This document shows positions 1 through 8,363 of a DNA stretch of 64,000 nt, piece after piece. Every line of letters begins with the position of its first letter. Position 1 is the first letter of the stretch. Under the pieces are notes generated by a model. It was not told where the DNA came from and did no database searches. It saw only the letters and a program-made list of their open reading frames with translations. The position numbers and the translations under genes were made by a program. This stretch comes from Halapricum hydrolyticum (GTDB lineage Archaea; Halobacteriota; Halobacteria; Halobacteriales; Haloarculaceae). The stretch spans positions 1 to 64,000 of the forward strand of contig JAOPKD010000005.1 in the NCBI GenBank assembly GCA_025517565.1, written 5' to 3'.

Positions 1-8
1 TTTTCGCG

Positions 9-209
9 TTACGCATCGCTGTACCCCTCCGCGTCCGCCGAAAACCAGTCGTCGAATCTGTTGTACATCGTCCGTAACTGGACGCGCCTGGGATATGAAA
101 CCCCAGAGCCCTTCCCACCGTATTGAAAGAGCAGAGCGTCGAACATTGCCAAAGAGACGACCGGAAGGGGCCACGTCGCGATAGACGGCCCCGAAAGTCT
201 CGAAACCAT
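9..209 (-). CDS. small hypothetical protein, doubtful
   Basis: An open frame of 66 codons runs divergently from phaR. I recognise no domain. The last 20 residues (…RFDDWFSADAEGYSDA) are acidic and haloarchaeal in composition, while the first part looks less like real coding sequence. The only ATG lies inside the palindrome that I call as the phaR operator, which argues against this start. It may be the 3' end of a gene whose start has been lost, or not a gene at all. Confidence 0.22.
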   Translation of the reverse strand: MVSRLSGPSIATWPLPVVSLAMFDALLFQYGGKGSGVSYPRRVQLRTMYNRFDDWFSADAEGYSDA

Positions 210-230
210 TGAATGGTATCAGATGGTATA
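206..230 (+). promoter_or_regulatory. candidate PhaR operator / phaRPEC promoter
   Basis: The 13-mer CCATTGAATGGTA at 206-218 is an inverted repeat (CCATT-G-AATGG), followed by a half-site ATGGTATA at 223-230. The palindrome starts 70 nt before the phaR ATG. The identical 13-mer, with a similar extra half-site, lies upstream of the second phasin gene at 5109-5121 on the opposite strand. PhaR of Haloferax mediterranei is known to repress its own phaRP promoter, so this is a natural operator candidate. The assignment is inferred from position and repetition. Confidence 0.5.
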
Positions 231-275
231 GAGAGGAAGACTTATGTGAGTGGCGGGGGTATGCTACAATGACTG

Positions 276-566
276 ATGACAGACGAGGACGACAGTTTCC
301 CGTGGCCGCCGGCGATGTTTCAGGAAGCGAGCGAACAGGCGATCGAGCAGCAGCAGGAATTCCTTCGCTCGATGATGGGCGGTGGGACGTCCGGGCTGGA
401 CATGAATCAGCTCGGTGCGATGAGCCAGTTGGCGACGTTCAAGACTCGCGTGCAGAGCGGCGGCCGGATCTCGATCCCGGACGCCGAACGCGAGGCCCTG
501 GACATCGAAGAAGGCGACATCGTCCAGGCCGTCGTCCTCCCAGTCAAACGCAACCGGAGTGAGTAA
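276..566 (+). CDS. phaR: AbrB/SpoVT-type PHA regulator PhaR
   Basis: A 96-residue protein. Residues 1-50 are a Gln/Met-rich helical segment, likely amphipathic. Residues 55-90 form a swapped-hairpin AbrB DNA-binding domain (FKTRVQSGGRISIP, then LDIEEGDIVQAVVLPV). It is the first gene of phaR-phaP-phaE-phaC and ends 2 nt before the phaP start, so it is co-transcribed. In Haloferax mediterranei the equivalent protein represses phaRP and associates with PHA granules. The start at 276 gives the expected MTDEDDS acidic N-terminus. An ATG 7 nt upstream is in another frame. Repeated palindromes upstream are its likely binding sites. Confidence 0.85.
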   Translation: MTDEDDSFPWPPAMFQEASEQAIEQQQEFLRSMMGGGTSGLDMNQLGAMSQLATFKTRVQSGGRISIPDAEREALDIEEGDIVQAVVLPVKRNRSE

Positions 567-568
567 TC

Positions 569-1132
569 ATGGCAGACTACACGACACCCGTCACGACCGC
601 ATTCGAATTCCAGCGACGCACGATCGAACAGGGACAGACCGCCCTCAAGCAGGGCGTACAGTTCCAGCAGCGCGTCGGGCAAGCGATGCTCGACAGTGTG
701 GAGAGCCAGGCGTCGGCCCAGCGCCGCGGCGTCGAACTGAGCCAGACGGCGATCCACAGCTACCTCGACGCCGTCGAATCGTCCGTCCCCGGCATGGACG
801 TGCCCGTCGACGAGATCCGCACGGCAGTCGACGAGCAGTTCGAGTTCCTGCTGGAGAACCACGACGAGGCGTTCGACACGCTGCAGGCAGAGGTCAGCGA
901 CGGCTACGACACCTACGACGAGATGACCGAAGAGATGTTCGACGCACTGGACGAGCAGCTGTCGATGCTCGTCGAGGCCCACGAGGACCTCGAAACCCAG
1001 TCCGTCGACGCCGTCGAGGAGATGGCGTCCCAGGCCGAAGCGGTCCAGCAGCAGGTCCAGGACGTTCAGGAGCAGGCCACCGAGACGGTCCAGGACGTTC
1101 AGGAGCAGGCCGTCGAGGCCGGCGACGCCTGA
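569..1132 (+). CDS. phaP: phasin, PHA granule-associated protein
   Basis: A 187-residue, almost entirely helical, Gln/Glu-rich protein with no membrane segment or signal peptide. The start MADYTTPVTTAFEFQ and the segment LDSVESQASAQRRGVELS are shared nearly word for word with the second phasin at 4463-5029. The C-terminus carries heptad-like VQ(D/E)VQEQA repeats, as expected for an amphipathic coat protein on polyhydroxyalkanoate granules. It lies directly after phaR (2-nt gap) and before phaE, the usual haloarchaeal order. It should cover the granule surface and set granule number and size. Confidence 0.85.
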   Translation: MADYTTPVTTAFEFQRRTIEQGQTALKQGVQFQQRVGQAMLDSVESQASAQRRGVELSQTAIHSYLDAVESSVPGMDVPVDEIRTAVDEQFEFLLENHDEAFDTLQAEVSDGYDTYDEMTEEMFDALDEQLSMLVEAHEDLETQSVDAVEEMASQAEAVQQQVQDVQEQATETVQDVQEQAVEAGDA

Positions 1133-1174
1133 TAGGGCGGCAGTTATTTCTTTCGCCGAAGCGATACAATACAC

Positions 1175-1729
1175 ATGAGCAACGATAGCGACACCGCTGA
1201 CAGTATGGACGAGTGGAACCAGATGGTCGACGAGATGAACGAGGCGCTCGCCGAGTCGTTCGACCAGAGCATGCAAGCACAGACCGCGTTCATGGAGTCC
1301 TGGAACGACGTGTTTTCCGACTCCACACCTGACGACGAAACGCTCGCCGAGGGGATCGAAGGTTACAGCGAGGCCTACGAGGTCTGGATGGACGCCGCCG
1401 AGCAGATGTTCGAGCGCTCGATGGACGCAAGCCAGGGAGAGGAGGTCGATGTCACGGAGTTCCGCGACATCTGGCTCCAGTCGGCAAACAAGGCGTTCAA
1501 GGAAGTAATGGAGACGAGCGCGTTCGCGGCCGCGAACGGACAGCTCATCGAGTCGATGCTCGAACTCCGCCAGGAGTCCGACGACGTCACCCAGGAGTCG
1601 CTCGCCGAACTCGGATTCGCCACGCGCGACGACGTCGTCGAAGTCGGCGAGCGGCTCGTCGAACTCGAGCGACGCCAGCAGGATATCGAAGACAAGCTCG
1701 ATCGCGTCCTCGACGCACTCGAGGAGTGA
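1175..1729 (+). CDS. phaE: class III PHA synthase subunit PhaE
   Basis: A 184-residue acidic helical protein, the non-catalytic partner of PhaC in archaeal class III PHA synthase. The N-terminal half has Trp/Met-rich helices ([18 protein letters not shown]). The C-terminal 50 residues form a coiled coil ([20 protein letters not shown]). Its stop codon overlaps the GTG start of phaC (GTGA), indicating translational coupling and a 1:1 complex. Length matches known haloarchaeal PhaE (about 180 residues) and is much shorter than bacterial class III PhaE. Confidence 0.85.
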   Translation: MSNDSDTADSMDEWNQMVDEMNEALAESFDQSMQAQTAFMESWNDVFSDSTPDDETLAEGIEGYSEAYEVWMDAAEQMFERSMDASQGEEVDVTEFRDIWLQSANKAFKEVMETSAFAAANGQLIESMLELRQESDDVTQESLAELGFATRDDVVEVGERLVELERRQQDIEDKLDRVLDALEE

Positions 1730-3123
1730 GCGTCATGTTCAACCCAATGCGACCAGTGATCGACGCGCAACGCCAGGGGTTCGAAAAGCTAACCGAGTCC
1801 GTCGAGACGGCCGGCGTCCTCGACGACCGGCTCGAAACGATGGAGGAGGTCGACGTCGGTGGGACACCCGCCGACGTGGTCTACAAGGAGAACAAGCTCG
1901 AACTCCTCCACTACGATCCCGAGGCGGCGGGCATCGACGTGCCCGAAGAAGAGCGTGAAGACGTCCCGATCCTCGTCGTCTACGCGCTCATCAACAGGCC
2001 CTACATCCTCGATCTCCAGCCCAATCGGTCGGTCGTCCGCCGGTTGCTCGAGGCCGGCCACGACGTCTACTTGATCGACTGGAACGAGCCTTCGCGTCTC
2101 GATCAGCACCTCACGCTTGCCGACTACGTCAACCGATACATCGACAACTGCGTGGACGTCGTCCGCGAACGCTCCGGGCAGGAGCAGATCAACATCCTCG
2201 GCTACTGCATGGGCGGGACGATGAGTACGATGTACACGGCGCTGCACGCCGAAAAGGTCAACTCGCTCGGACTGATGGCCACCGGTCTGTACTTCGAGGA
2301 AACCGGCGGCGTCCTCGAACGCTGGGGCGACGAGGAGTATTACGATCCCTCGGCCGTGATCGAGGCCTTCGGCAACGTCCCAGCGGAGTTCCTCGACGAG
2401 GGATTCGCACTGATGGATCCCGTTCAGAATTACGTCACGAAGTACATCCAGTTCTTCGAGAACCTCGACAACGAGGCGTTCGTGAAGAACTTCGCCCGGA
2501 TGGAACAGTGGCTCGAGGAAGGAGTCGACGTCGCCGGCGCGACCTACGAACAGTTCCTGAAGGACATCTATCAGGACAACAAGCTCTACAACAACGAGCT
2601 CGAACTCGATAGCGAACACGTCGACATCGAGAACATCGACATGCCCGTCCTCCAGATTCTGGGCGAATACGACCACCTCGTCCCGCCGTCGGCGAGCAAG
2701 CCGTTCAACGACGTCATCCCCAGCGAGGACACCCGTATCATCGAGTATCCGACGGGACACGTCGGGCTTGCCGTCTCCTCGAGCACCCACGAGGACGTCT
2801 GGCCCGAGGTCGCCAGGTGGTTCAGCGAGCGCTCTCAGGACGAGCAGGAAGCCGACGAGGAAAGTACGGCTGAGGAAGAGAGTGCAGACGAGACGGCCGA
2901 CGAGGCGGCTGCAGACGAGACGGCCGACGAGGCGGCTGCAGACGAGACGGCAGCCCCCGATATCGAGACCGTCAACGGTATCGGCCCAACCTATGCCGAT
3001 CGTCTTCGTGCGGCCGGCATCGAAACGGCCGGAGACCTGGCTGAGGCAGATCCCGAGGCGGTCGCCGAGGCCGCCGACGCGCCGCTCAGCCGCGTCGAAG
3101 ACTGGTTCGAACAGGTCGCGTGA
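1726..3123 (+). CDS. phaC: class III PHA synthase catalytic subunit PhaC with C-terminal HhH domain
   Basis: Polymerises (R)-3-hydroxyacyl-CoA into polyhydroxyalkanoate. The alpha/beta-hydrolase core covers about residues 60-375. The lipase-box-like GYCMGG carries nucleophile Cys161; Asp316 (GEYDHLV) and His345 (TGHVGL) complete the triad. Residues 376-409 are an acidic linker with a 27-bp repeat (2884-2937; ADETADEAA twice). Residues 410-465 form a helix-hairpin-helix unit ([17 protein letters not shown]) like the C-terminus of TopA in this window. The GTG at 1726 overlaps the phaE stop; an in-frame ATG at 1735 is an alternative start. Archaeal PhaC is known to have a C-terminal extension; reading it as HhH is from the sequence here. 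Confidence 0.92.
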   Translation: MSVMFNPMRPVIDAQRQGFEKLTESVETAGVLDDRLETMEEVDVGGTPADVVYKENKLELLHYDPEAAGIDVPEEEREDVPILVVYALINRPYILDLQPNRSVVRRLLEAGHDVYLIDWNEPSRLDQHLTLADYVNRYIDNCVDVVRERSGQEQINILGYCMGGTMSTMYTALHAEKVNSLGLMATGLYFEETGGVLERWGDEEYYDPSAVIEAFGNVPAEFLDEGFALMDPVQNYVTKYIQFFENLDNEAFVKNFARMEQWLEEGVDVAGATYEQFLKDIYQDNKLYNNELELDSEHVDIENIDMPVLQILGEYDHLVPPSASKPFNDVIPSEDTRIIEYPTGHVGLAVSSSTHEDVWPEVARWFSERSQDEQEADEESTAEEESADETADEAAADETADEAAADETAAPDIETVNGIGPTYADRLRAAGIETAGDLAEADPEAVAEAADAPLSRVEDWFEQVA

Positions 3124-3264
3124 TCGGACCGTTGTGACCTCCCGGGCGGCGATTCTCGGACCGGCGACAGCCGGACAGTGCGACAACACTCCGGACGACT
3201 CATCGTGATTGCGTAACGACGTGTGGAGGGTCGCCCACCGGAAGATCGGTCTTTCTCGCTTCGC

Positions 3265-3732
3265 TCACTCTATCGGTTGCACGTAGTCGACCTGCTTCGG
3301 TCGGAACTCCGTGTCGCGGTAGAACCGGCGCGCGCCCTCGTTGTGCCACTCGCAGGAGACCTTGAGATGGTCGCAACCTCGGTCGCGAGCGATTTCCTTC
3401 ACGCGCTCGACGACGTCTGTGCCGTGACCTCGGTTCCGGTGGTCGTCGTCGATGACGAGGTTCACGATGCGGAGATAGTGCGAGTGCTTCCGGGAAGGAT
3501 GGTGGCCCTCCCGGAGCGTGACAAAACCGATAGTCACCTCCTCGTGGACGACGAGGTAGTCAGTGACCGTCTCGTCGTCGAGATGGGCACGGAAGCCATC
3601 ATCAGCGACTTCGTCGACACTCGCGTCGGAGAGGTCGTTCAGTTCGTCGTGCGCTTCTATCGCTTTTGCGAGAGCATACCAGCGGGTGACGAGCGCGTCG
3701 AGGTCTTCGACGGTCGCTTCGACGAGTTCCAT
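3265..3732 (-). CDS. GNAT family N-acetyltransferase
   Basis: 155 residues matching one complete GNAT fold. Motif A is near residues 92-107 (LVIDDDHRNRGHGTDVVE, an acetyl-CoA pyrophosphate-binding loop of R-x-x-G-x-G/A type). A motif-B-like end follows (HNEGARRFYRDTEFRPKQ). The substrate cannot be predicted. It is convergent with phaC and separated from it by 141 nt, so a shared role in PHA metabolism is not implied. Confidence 0.8.
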   Translation of the reverse strand: MELVEATVEDLDALVTRWYALAKAIEAHDELNDLSDASVDEVADDGFRAHLDDETVTDYLVVHEEVTIGFVTLREGHHPSRKHSHYLRIVNLVIDDDHRNRGHGTDVVERVKEIARDRGCDHLKVSCEWHNEGARRFYRDTEFRPKQVDYVQPIE

Positions 3733-3849
3733 ACGGCAACTCCCGGGTGCTCATTCTTGAAACCACGCCGTGTGTGCTAACGACGGTCACTGGCGTGCGG
3801 AGCGGTATCCGATCCGGGACGCGCGAACCCGCTGTATTACCGTGTCGGT

Positions 3850-4150
3850 ACGTCAACTACCCCGCCCTACTCCCTCGGTCGCTGAGGCGACCTCGGTCCT
3901 TGAGGGCGGGGCTTCCACCTGGGTGGTGGTTTCGGCCCGCGCCCCCGTGCATGAACGGGGCTGGTTGCACCGCGACGGTTCACGAGCGGGGAACCATTCC
4001 GTTCCTCGCTCGTTACTCCACTATCCCGTGAGTGGGATGCGAGGGAACGCCCAACGTGGGTGGTCACGTCACGCCTATTTAATTGGCGGTGACCTCCACT
4101 CGAACCCGATACGGGTACGGAGAAGCCTGCCACCATAGTCGGTGGCAGGC
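3850..4150 (-). mobile_element. transposase-less IS200/IS605 (IS1341-type) remnant with omega-RNA-like 3' end
   Basis: About 300 bp bounded by two strong hairpins with no tnpA or tnpB gene. One end has a 9-bp stem (3860-3868 with 3903-3911) enclosing a 6-bp stem (3877-3882 with 3887-3892). The other has a perfect 10-bp stem with a 6-nt loop (4125-4134 with 4141-4150). The minus-strand frame 4136-3867 ends in GRGPKPPPRWKPRPQGP, which resembles the read-through tail I remember after haloarchaeal TnpB genes. Structured right ends of these elements encode the guide (omega) RNA. I infer a MITE-like relic that may still make such an RNA. Boundaries are approximate. Confidence 0.5.
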
Positions 4151-4462
4151 TGGCACGCTCGTTTCGACGGTCCCGTCTTGAGGGGCCGGTTGACTGGCGG
4201 CCCGTACCAACCGAGACTTCTGCCCGATTAGCACTATTATACAGTTGGATCAGACGGGATAAAAACGCTTCGAAACCACGGCCAGTCGTAGGGAGAGTGG
4301 TTGTCCAAAGCCAGGGGTCATGCGGTCGAGAATACGTGTCGCTCGCTCGGCCGAAGGCATCCCCTCGAGCGCCGTGGGGACTACTCGCTCGAACGAAGGG
4401 AAATCAGGACGAATAGTTAGAAGAAGGGAGATCGGAACGAATAGTCAGAGAGAAACCGACAG
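4151..4462. other. gene-free stretch between IS-like remnant and second phasin
   Basis: About 310 bp with no convincing open frame, tRNA or recognised motif. There are AT-rich patches (CACTATTATACAG near 4230, GATAAAAACG near 4258). A near-repeat occurs at the phasin end: GGACGAATAGT near 4407 and GGAACGAATAGT near 4434, probably within the 3' untranslated region of the convergently read phasin gene. Confidence 0.3.
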
Positions 4463-5029
4463 TTAGCCTTCGATCTCGACGTCGACGGCCTCGGTGGCCT
4501 GCTGCTGGACGTCCTGGATCTGTGCCTGGATCTCCTCGGTCTGGTCTTTGAAGTCCTCGAACAGATCGGCCATCTGCTCGGTGACATCGACGGACTGGGT
4601 TTCGAGTTCTTCGTGGGCCTCGGCGAACATCTCGACCTGCTCCTCCAGCGTGTCGACGTAGTCCGCAGAGAGCTCGTCGTAGGTGTCGATCCCGTCGGCG
4701 ACTCCCGTCTCGATGCTCTCGAAGACCTGTTCGTGGTTCTCCAACAGGAAGTCGATCTGCTCGTCGACCATCTCACGCAGCTGCTCGACGGCCTGTTCCG
4801 AGCCGGGGACGGTCTCCTCGACGGCGTCGAAGTAGCTGTGGAACATCGTCCTGGTCAGTTCGACGCCGCGGCGCTGGGCCGACGCCTGGCTCTCCACACT
4901 GTCGAGCATCGCTTGCCCGACGCGCTGCTGGAACTCGAGGCTTTGCTCGAAGGCCTTCTGTCCGTTCTCGATCGTGCGTCGCTGGAATTCGAATGCGGTC
5001 GTAACCGGGGTCGTGTATGTGTCGTTCAT
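4463..5029 (-). CDS. second phasin (PhaP paralogue)
   Basis: 188 residues, near-identical in length to PhaP at 569-1132 and closely similar throughout. Shared stretches are YTTPVTTAFEFQRRTIE, FQQRVGQAMLDSVES and DEQ(I/F)(D/E)FLLENHE. I chose the ATG at 5029 (MNDTYTTPV…) because it aligns with the PhaP start; upstream ATGs would add about 15 unmatched residues. It is monocistronic, with its own copy of the CCATTGAATGGTA palindrome 80 nt upstream, so it is probably co-regulated with phaRPEC by PhaR. It likely coats PHA granules with, or instead of, the first phasin. Confidence 0.8.
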   Translation of the reverse strand: MNDTYTTPVTTAFEFQRRTIENGQKAFEQSLEFQQRVGQAMLDSVESQASAQRRGVELTRTMFHSYFDAVEETVPGSEQAVEQLREMVDEQIDFLLENHEQVFESIETGVADGIDTYDELSADYVDTLEEQVEMFAEAHEELETQSVDVTEQMADLFEDFKDQTEEIQAQIQDVQQQATEAVDVEIEG

Positions 5030-5108
5030 TGGTATCATCTTCGTTGAGTCGTTCTTCGTCGTCTCTATCTCCACATAGCCCCTTCAGACTGATAAAGATT
5101 GCGCTCAT

Positions 5109-5140
5109 TACCATTCAATGGCGTCAAATACCATTTGATG
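5109..5140 (-). promoter_or_regulatory. candidate PhaR operator upstream of second phasin
   Basis: On the minus strand the segment holds CCATTGAATGGTA (5121-5109), identical to the sequence before phaR. An additional half-site AATGGTAT lies about 10 nt upstream (near 5135-5128). It sits 80-92 nt before the phasin ATG. Two identical palindromes before the two phasin transcription units and nowhere else noticed in the window make a shared repressor site likely. Binding by PhaR is inferred. Confidence 0.5.
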
Positions 5141-5227
5141 TCATAGACAACAGATCCGCCGAATATCGAGAAGACTCTCGTTACCCGGACTTCCGGTTGC
5201 TGCCCGTCTCTGGTTCGTCGACTGCTC

Positions 5228-5638
5228 TCAGACGATGACGACGCGGTCGTCGTCGCGTCGCAGCTGTCGGGTGACTGTTCCCTCACGCAGTTCGTGTGTC
5301 TCGCCGCGCTTGCCGAGCATGACGAGATCGGCCCCGACCTCGTCTGCGTGTTCTTTGATCATCTCGGCCGGCTCGCCGTGAACACAGGTCGTCTCGACGG
5401 GGACGCCGCGCGTTCGAGCGGCCGCGGCGACCGCCGCAAGCACGTTCCGACCTCGCTCCTCCGCTTCGGTGACCAGGATCTCGGCGCTACTCAGGGCTGG
5501 CTCGCCGAGATCGTCGGTGTTGACGACGTACAGGGCGTGTAGCGCTGCGTCTTCCCGCTCGGCCAGCGCGATCGCGTGTGCGGCCGCGCGCTGTGCGTGT
5601 TCGCTCCCATCCGTCGGAACCAGAATCGTCTCGATCAT
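5228..5638 (-). CDS. universal stress protein, UspA family
   Basis: A 136-residue single Usp domain. The N-terminal strand MIETILVPTDGSEHAQRAA is typical. The usual ATP loop G-2x-G-9x-G(S/T) is altered to GKRGETHELREGT, with only seven residues between the glycines, so nucleotide binding may differ. I start at 5638; an adjacent in-frame ATG at 5641 would add one Met. It is a single gene between the second phasin and gpmI. Role: cytosolic stress response, partner unknown. Confidence 0.85.
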   Translation of the reverse strand: MIETILVPTDGSEHAQRAAAHAIALAEREDAALHALYVVNTDDLGEPALSSAEILVTEAEERGRNVLAAVAAAARTRGVPVETTCVHGEPAEMIKEHADEVGADLVMLGKRGETHELREGTVTRQLRRDDDRVVIV

Positions 5639-5745
5639 CATGGTAGAAATATAGCGTCGCCAACACGAAATAACGCGCCAACAGTTCCCATGCACTGATA
5701 AAATTGCCGCCGTGACCGCCTAAGACTACTACTGAGCCGAGAGGG

Positions 5746-7266
5746 CTACTCCAGCAGACTCTCGCCAGTCATCTCCGCGGGCGCGTCGATGGCCATGAGT
5801 TCGAGCATCGTCGGCGCGATGTCCGCGAGGGTCCCGCCACCGCGCACCGAGCGACCGCCGTCAGTGCCCGCGTCGTCGAGGTAGATGATCGGGACGTCGT
5901 TGAGCGTGTGGGCCGTGTGGGGGTCGTCTTCAGTGCCCAGGTCGTCTGCGTTGCCGTGGTCAGCGGTGATCAGCAGGTCGCCGCCGGCGTCCATGACTGC
6001 CTCGGCGAGACGACCCAGCTGCTCGTCGACCGCCTCGACGGCCGCGATCGTGGCGTCGAAATCGCCGGTGTGGCCGACCATGTCCGGGTTCGCGTAATTG
6101 AGAACCATCATGTCGGGGTCCTCACCTTCGATGTATTCGAGGGCGGTGTCGGTCACCTCCTCGCAGGACATCTCGGGCTGGAGGTCGTAGGTCGGCACGT
6201 CCGGGCTCTTGACGATCTCGCGCATCTCGCCCTCGAACTCGATCTCCCGGCCGCCGTTGAGGAAGTACGTGACGTGGGGGTACTTCTCGGATTCCGCGAG
6301 CCGGAGCTGGGTCTTGCCGGCCTCGGAGACGACCTCGCCGATGGTGTTGACGGGCTGGTTGGGCCCGTAGGCCACCGGCACGTCGAAGGTCTTGTCGTAC
6401 TGAGTCATCGTGACGTAGTACGTCTCCGGCGGCTCGAGGTCGTACTCCCAGTCCCCGGGCCGGATGTTGTTGAGCATCCGGGTGAGCTGGCGGGCTCGAT
6501 CCGACCGGAAGTTGAAGAAGATCACGGCGTCGCCGCCCTCGAGGGCTTCGCCACTCTCGATCGTCGTCGGTTCGATGAACTCGTCCGTCGTATCGCGCTC
6601 GTAGGACTCGGTGGCCGCCTCGACTGCGGTCTCGGCGTGATAATCGCCCTCACGCGAGACGATGGCGTCGTAGGCGCGCTTGGTGCGCTCCCAGTTCTGG
6701 TCGCGGTCCATCGCGTAGTACCGGCCAGTCACGGTCGCGACGTCGCCGGTGCCGTTCTCGTCGATGACCTCCTGCAGCTCTGTCAGGTACCCCTCGCCGC
6801 CGGTCGGCGAGGTGTCCCGGCCGTCCATGAACGCGTGGGTGACCGCCTCGACGCCGCGGTCGGCGGCCATCTCGATCAGCGCGTGCAGGTGGGTCTGTCG
6901 GGAGTGGACCCCGCCGTCGGAGACGAGCCCGAGGAAGTGGACCTTCCCGTCGTGTTCGTCGGCATAATCCATCGCCGCGACGAGTTCGTCGTTCTCGAAG
7001 AAGCTCCCGTCCTCGATGTCGTCGGTGATCCGGGTGGTGTCCTGCTTGACTACCCGTCCCGCGCCGATGTTCAGGTGGCCGACCTCGGAGTTGCCCATCT
7101 GGCCCTCGGGGAGGCCGACACGTCGGCCCGAGACTTCCAGGCGGTTGTGTGCGCCTGCGTCCCAGTATTTGTCGAAGTTCGGCGTGTCCGCGGCGCGCAC
7201 GGCGTCGCGGGCGGTTTCGTCGTCGTTCAGTCCCCAGCCGTCGAGAATTACGAGTCCGACGTCCAT
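5746..7266 (-). CDS. gpmI: 2,3-bisphosphoglycerate-independent phosphoglycerate mutase
   Basis: A 506-residue Mn-dependent enzyme of the alkaline-phosphatase superfamily that interconverts 3- and 2-phosphoglycerate in glycolysis and gluconeogenesis. Visible motifs: N-terminal metal ligand in LVILDGWGLN, the catalytic Ser loop GNSEVGHLNIGAGR, the HAFMDGRDTSP substrate loop, and metal ligands in YANPDMVGHTG and ADHGNADD. The ATG at 7266 (MDVGLVILDGWG) fits the family; upstream codons in frame do not look coding. Monocistronic, divergent from the next gene. Confidence 0.95.
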   Translation of the reverse strand: MDVGLVILDGWGLNDDETARDAVRAADTPNFDKYWDAGAHNRLEVSGRRVGLPEGQMGNSEVGHLNIGAGRVVKQDTTRITDDIEDGSFFENDELVAAMDYADEHDGKVHFLGLVSDGGVHSRQTHLHALIEMAADRGVEAVTHAFMDGRDTSPTGGEGYLTELQEVIDENGTGDVATVTGRYYAMDRDQNWERTKRAYDAIVSREGDYHAETAVEAATESYERDTTDEFIEPTTIESGEALEGGDAVIFFNFRSDRARQLTRMLNNIRPGDWEYDLEPPETYYVTMTQYDKTFDVPVAYGPNQPVNTIGEVVSEAGKTQLRLAESEKYPHVTYFLNGGREIEFEGEMREIVKSPDVPTYDLQPEMSCEEVTDTALEYIEGEDPDMMVLNYANPDMVGHTGDFDATIAAVEAVDEQLGRLAEAVMDAGGDLLITADHGNADDLGTEDDPHTAHTLNDVPIIYLDDAGTDGGRSVRGGGTLADIAPTMLELMAIDAPAEMTGESLLE

Positions 7267-7398
7267 GCGAGAAAAGTTGACTCGCCAGCGTAATAGTTCT
7301 TCATATCTTGCCGGAAGTCTGGAGACCGAAAACCTCAACGAACGTACAGCCGACAGTATGAAGGGGGATATTTGTGGATGGGTGTCGTCGGCTGAAGC

Positions 7399-7806
7399 AT
7401 GGCGACCATCCTGTCGGATACGCTGGCCGAAGAACTCGTTTCGATCGCGCGCACGGCGACCGGTGACAGCCTGCGGTCGGTGACGTACTTCAGCCGGTCG
7501 GACTTCGAGCAGCTATATCTCCGCAGCGACCTCGAACGCGACGCCGATCTCGACACGTTCGTCGGCCACGAGTGGCGCGGGTACCGGGAGACAAACAACG
7601 CCTACCAGACGACTGAGACCGAACTGGGGGCCCACCGATACACCATCCGAGCGTTCGAGAACGGCTATCTCTTGCGAGTCGGCACCGAACGCGCGGGTGT
7701 CCTCCTGACGACCGACGACGTCACCATGCAGGAGTTCGAGGAGATCGCCGAGGCGGTCAGCCGCAGCCTCGAAGACCACTCCGAGTCGAGCGAGCACGAT
7801 ACGTAG
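7399..7806 (+). CDS. haloarchaeal conserved hypothetical protein (DUF7522-like)
   Basis: A 135-residue acidic soluble protein with no signal or membrane segment. The pattern of about 20 helical residues, FSRSDFEQLYLRSDLERDADL, and an alpha/beta half ending in a Ser/Glu tail matches a short haloarchaea-only family that I recall as DUF7522; function unknown. It starts at ATG 7399, 132 nt from divergent gpmI. Its stop overlaps the GTG of the decayed transporter that follows, so it may once have been coupled to that gene. Confidence 0.6.
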   Translation: MATILSDTLAEELVSIARTATGDSLRSVTYFSRSDFEQLYLRSDLERDADLDTFVGHEWRGYRETNNAYQTTETELGAHRYTIRAFENGYLLRVGTERAGVLLTTDDVTMQEFEEIAEAVSRSLEDHSESSEHDT

Positions 7807-8295
7807 TGTTCGTCGACAGTCAGCTCGTCGATGGGTTCGAGTCGCTTCTCCGCGGCGATAGCTATCACCACGTCTATCTCACTTACTTCGCTGCCTCGAA
7901 CGACCTGGTCTCGTTCCGGAACGCCTTCTTCGAGGACGTCGGGCTCACAGGCTCGCAGATGGGGTTGCTCGTCGCCGGCGGGCTGGTCGCCCAGCCGGTG
8001 TGGGGCGTGCTCGCTGATCGATTCAGTTGCTCTCCGGTGCGGGCGTGGCCCTGTTCGCAGCAGTGCACATGACCCACCGGTACGCGCCGACGACGCTGGC
8101 CGCGACCGACCAGGTCCTTCTGACGTCGGTCGGGATGGGTCTCGGCCGGGTCGTCGTCCGCTCGGCTCCGGCTGGGCGGTCAGTGCCGCGGGCGCCCGGA
8201 CGCTGCATCTCCTCCTGGCCGGGGCCACGGCGCTCGCGACTGTCGCGAGCCTGGGATTCCAGCCGGCGCTGTCCGCGTTCCTCGAACCGCGATAG
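7806..8295 (+). pseudogene. decayed MFS transporter
   Basis: A GTG at 7806 opens a frame (…YLTYFAASNDLVSFRNAFFEDVGLTGSQMGLLVAGG…WGVLADRF) matching the first two helices and the loop A motif of a major facilitator. The frame is broken near 8024. A second frame gives LLSGAGVALFAAVHMTHRYAP. A third, ending at 8295, gives a C-terminal helix (LHLLLAGATALATVASLGFQPALSAFLEPR). Only about 490 of the expected 1,200 bp remain, so at least two frame changes and large internal deletions are required. Not functional. Confidence 0.75.
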
Positions 8296-8363
8296 CCCGG
8301 TCTATCTCGACTTCTGGGCCAGCGACCGCCGCCGTTTTTGTGCCGTCCCCCGAAAGGGGAGCC

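Noticed and set aside
209..562. Alternative frame over phaR starting at 209
   Set aside because: The 276-566 frame has the AbrB domain; the alternative is Arg/Gly/Asp-rich shadow.
5908..7293. A 461-codon plus-strand frame opposite gpmI
   Set aside because: gpmI on the other strand has all catalytic motifs; the antisense product has no domain pattern.
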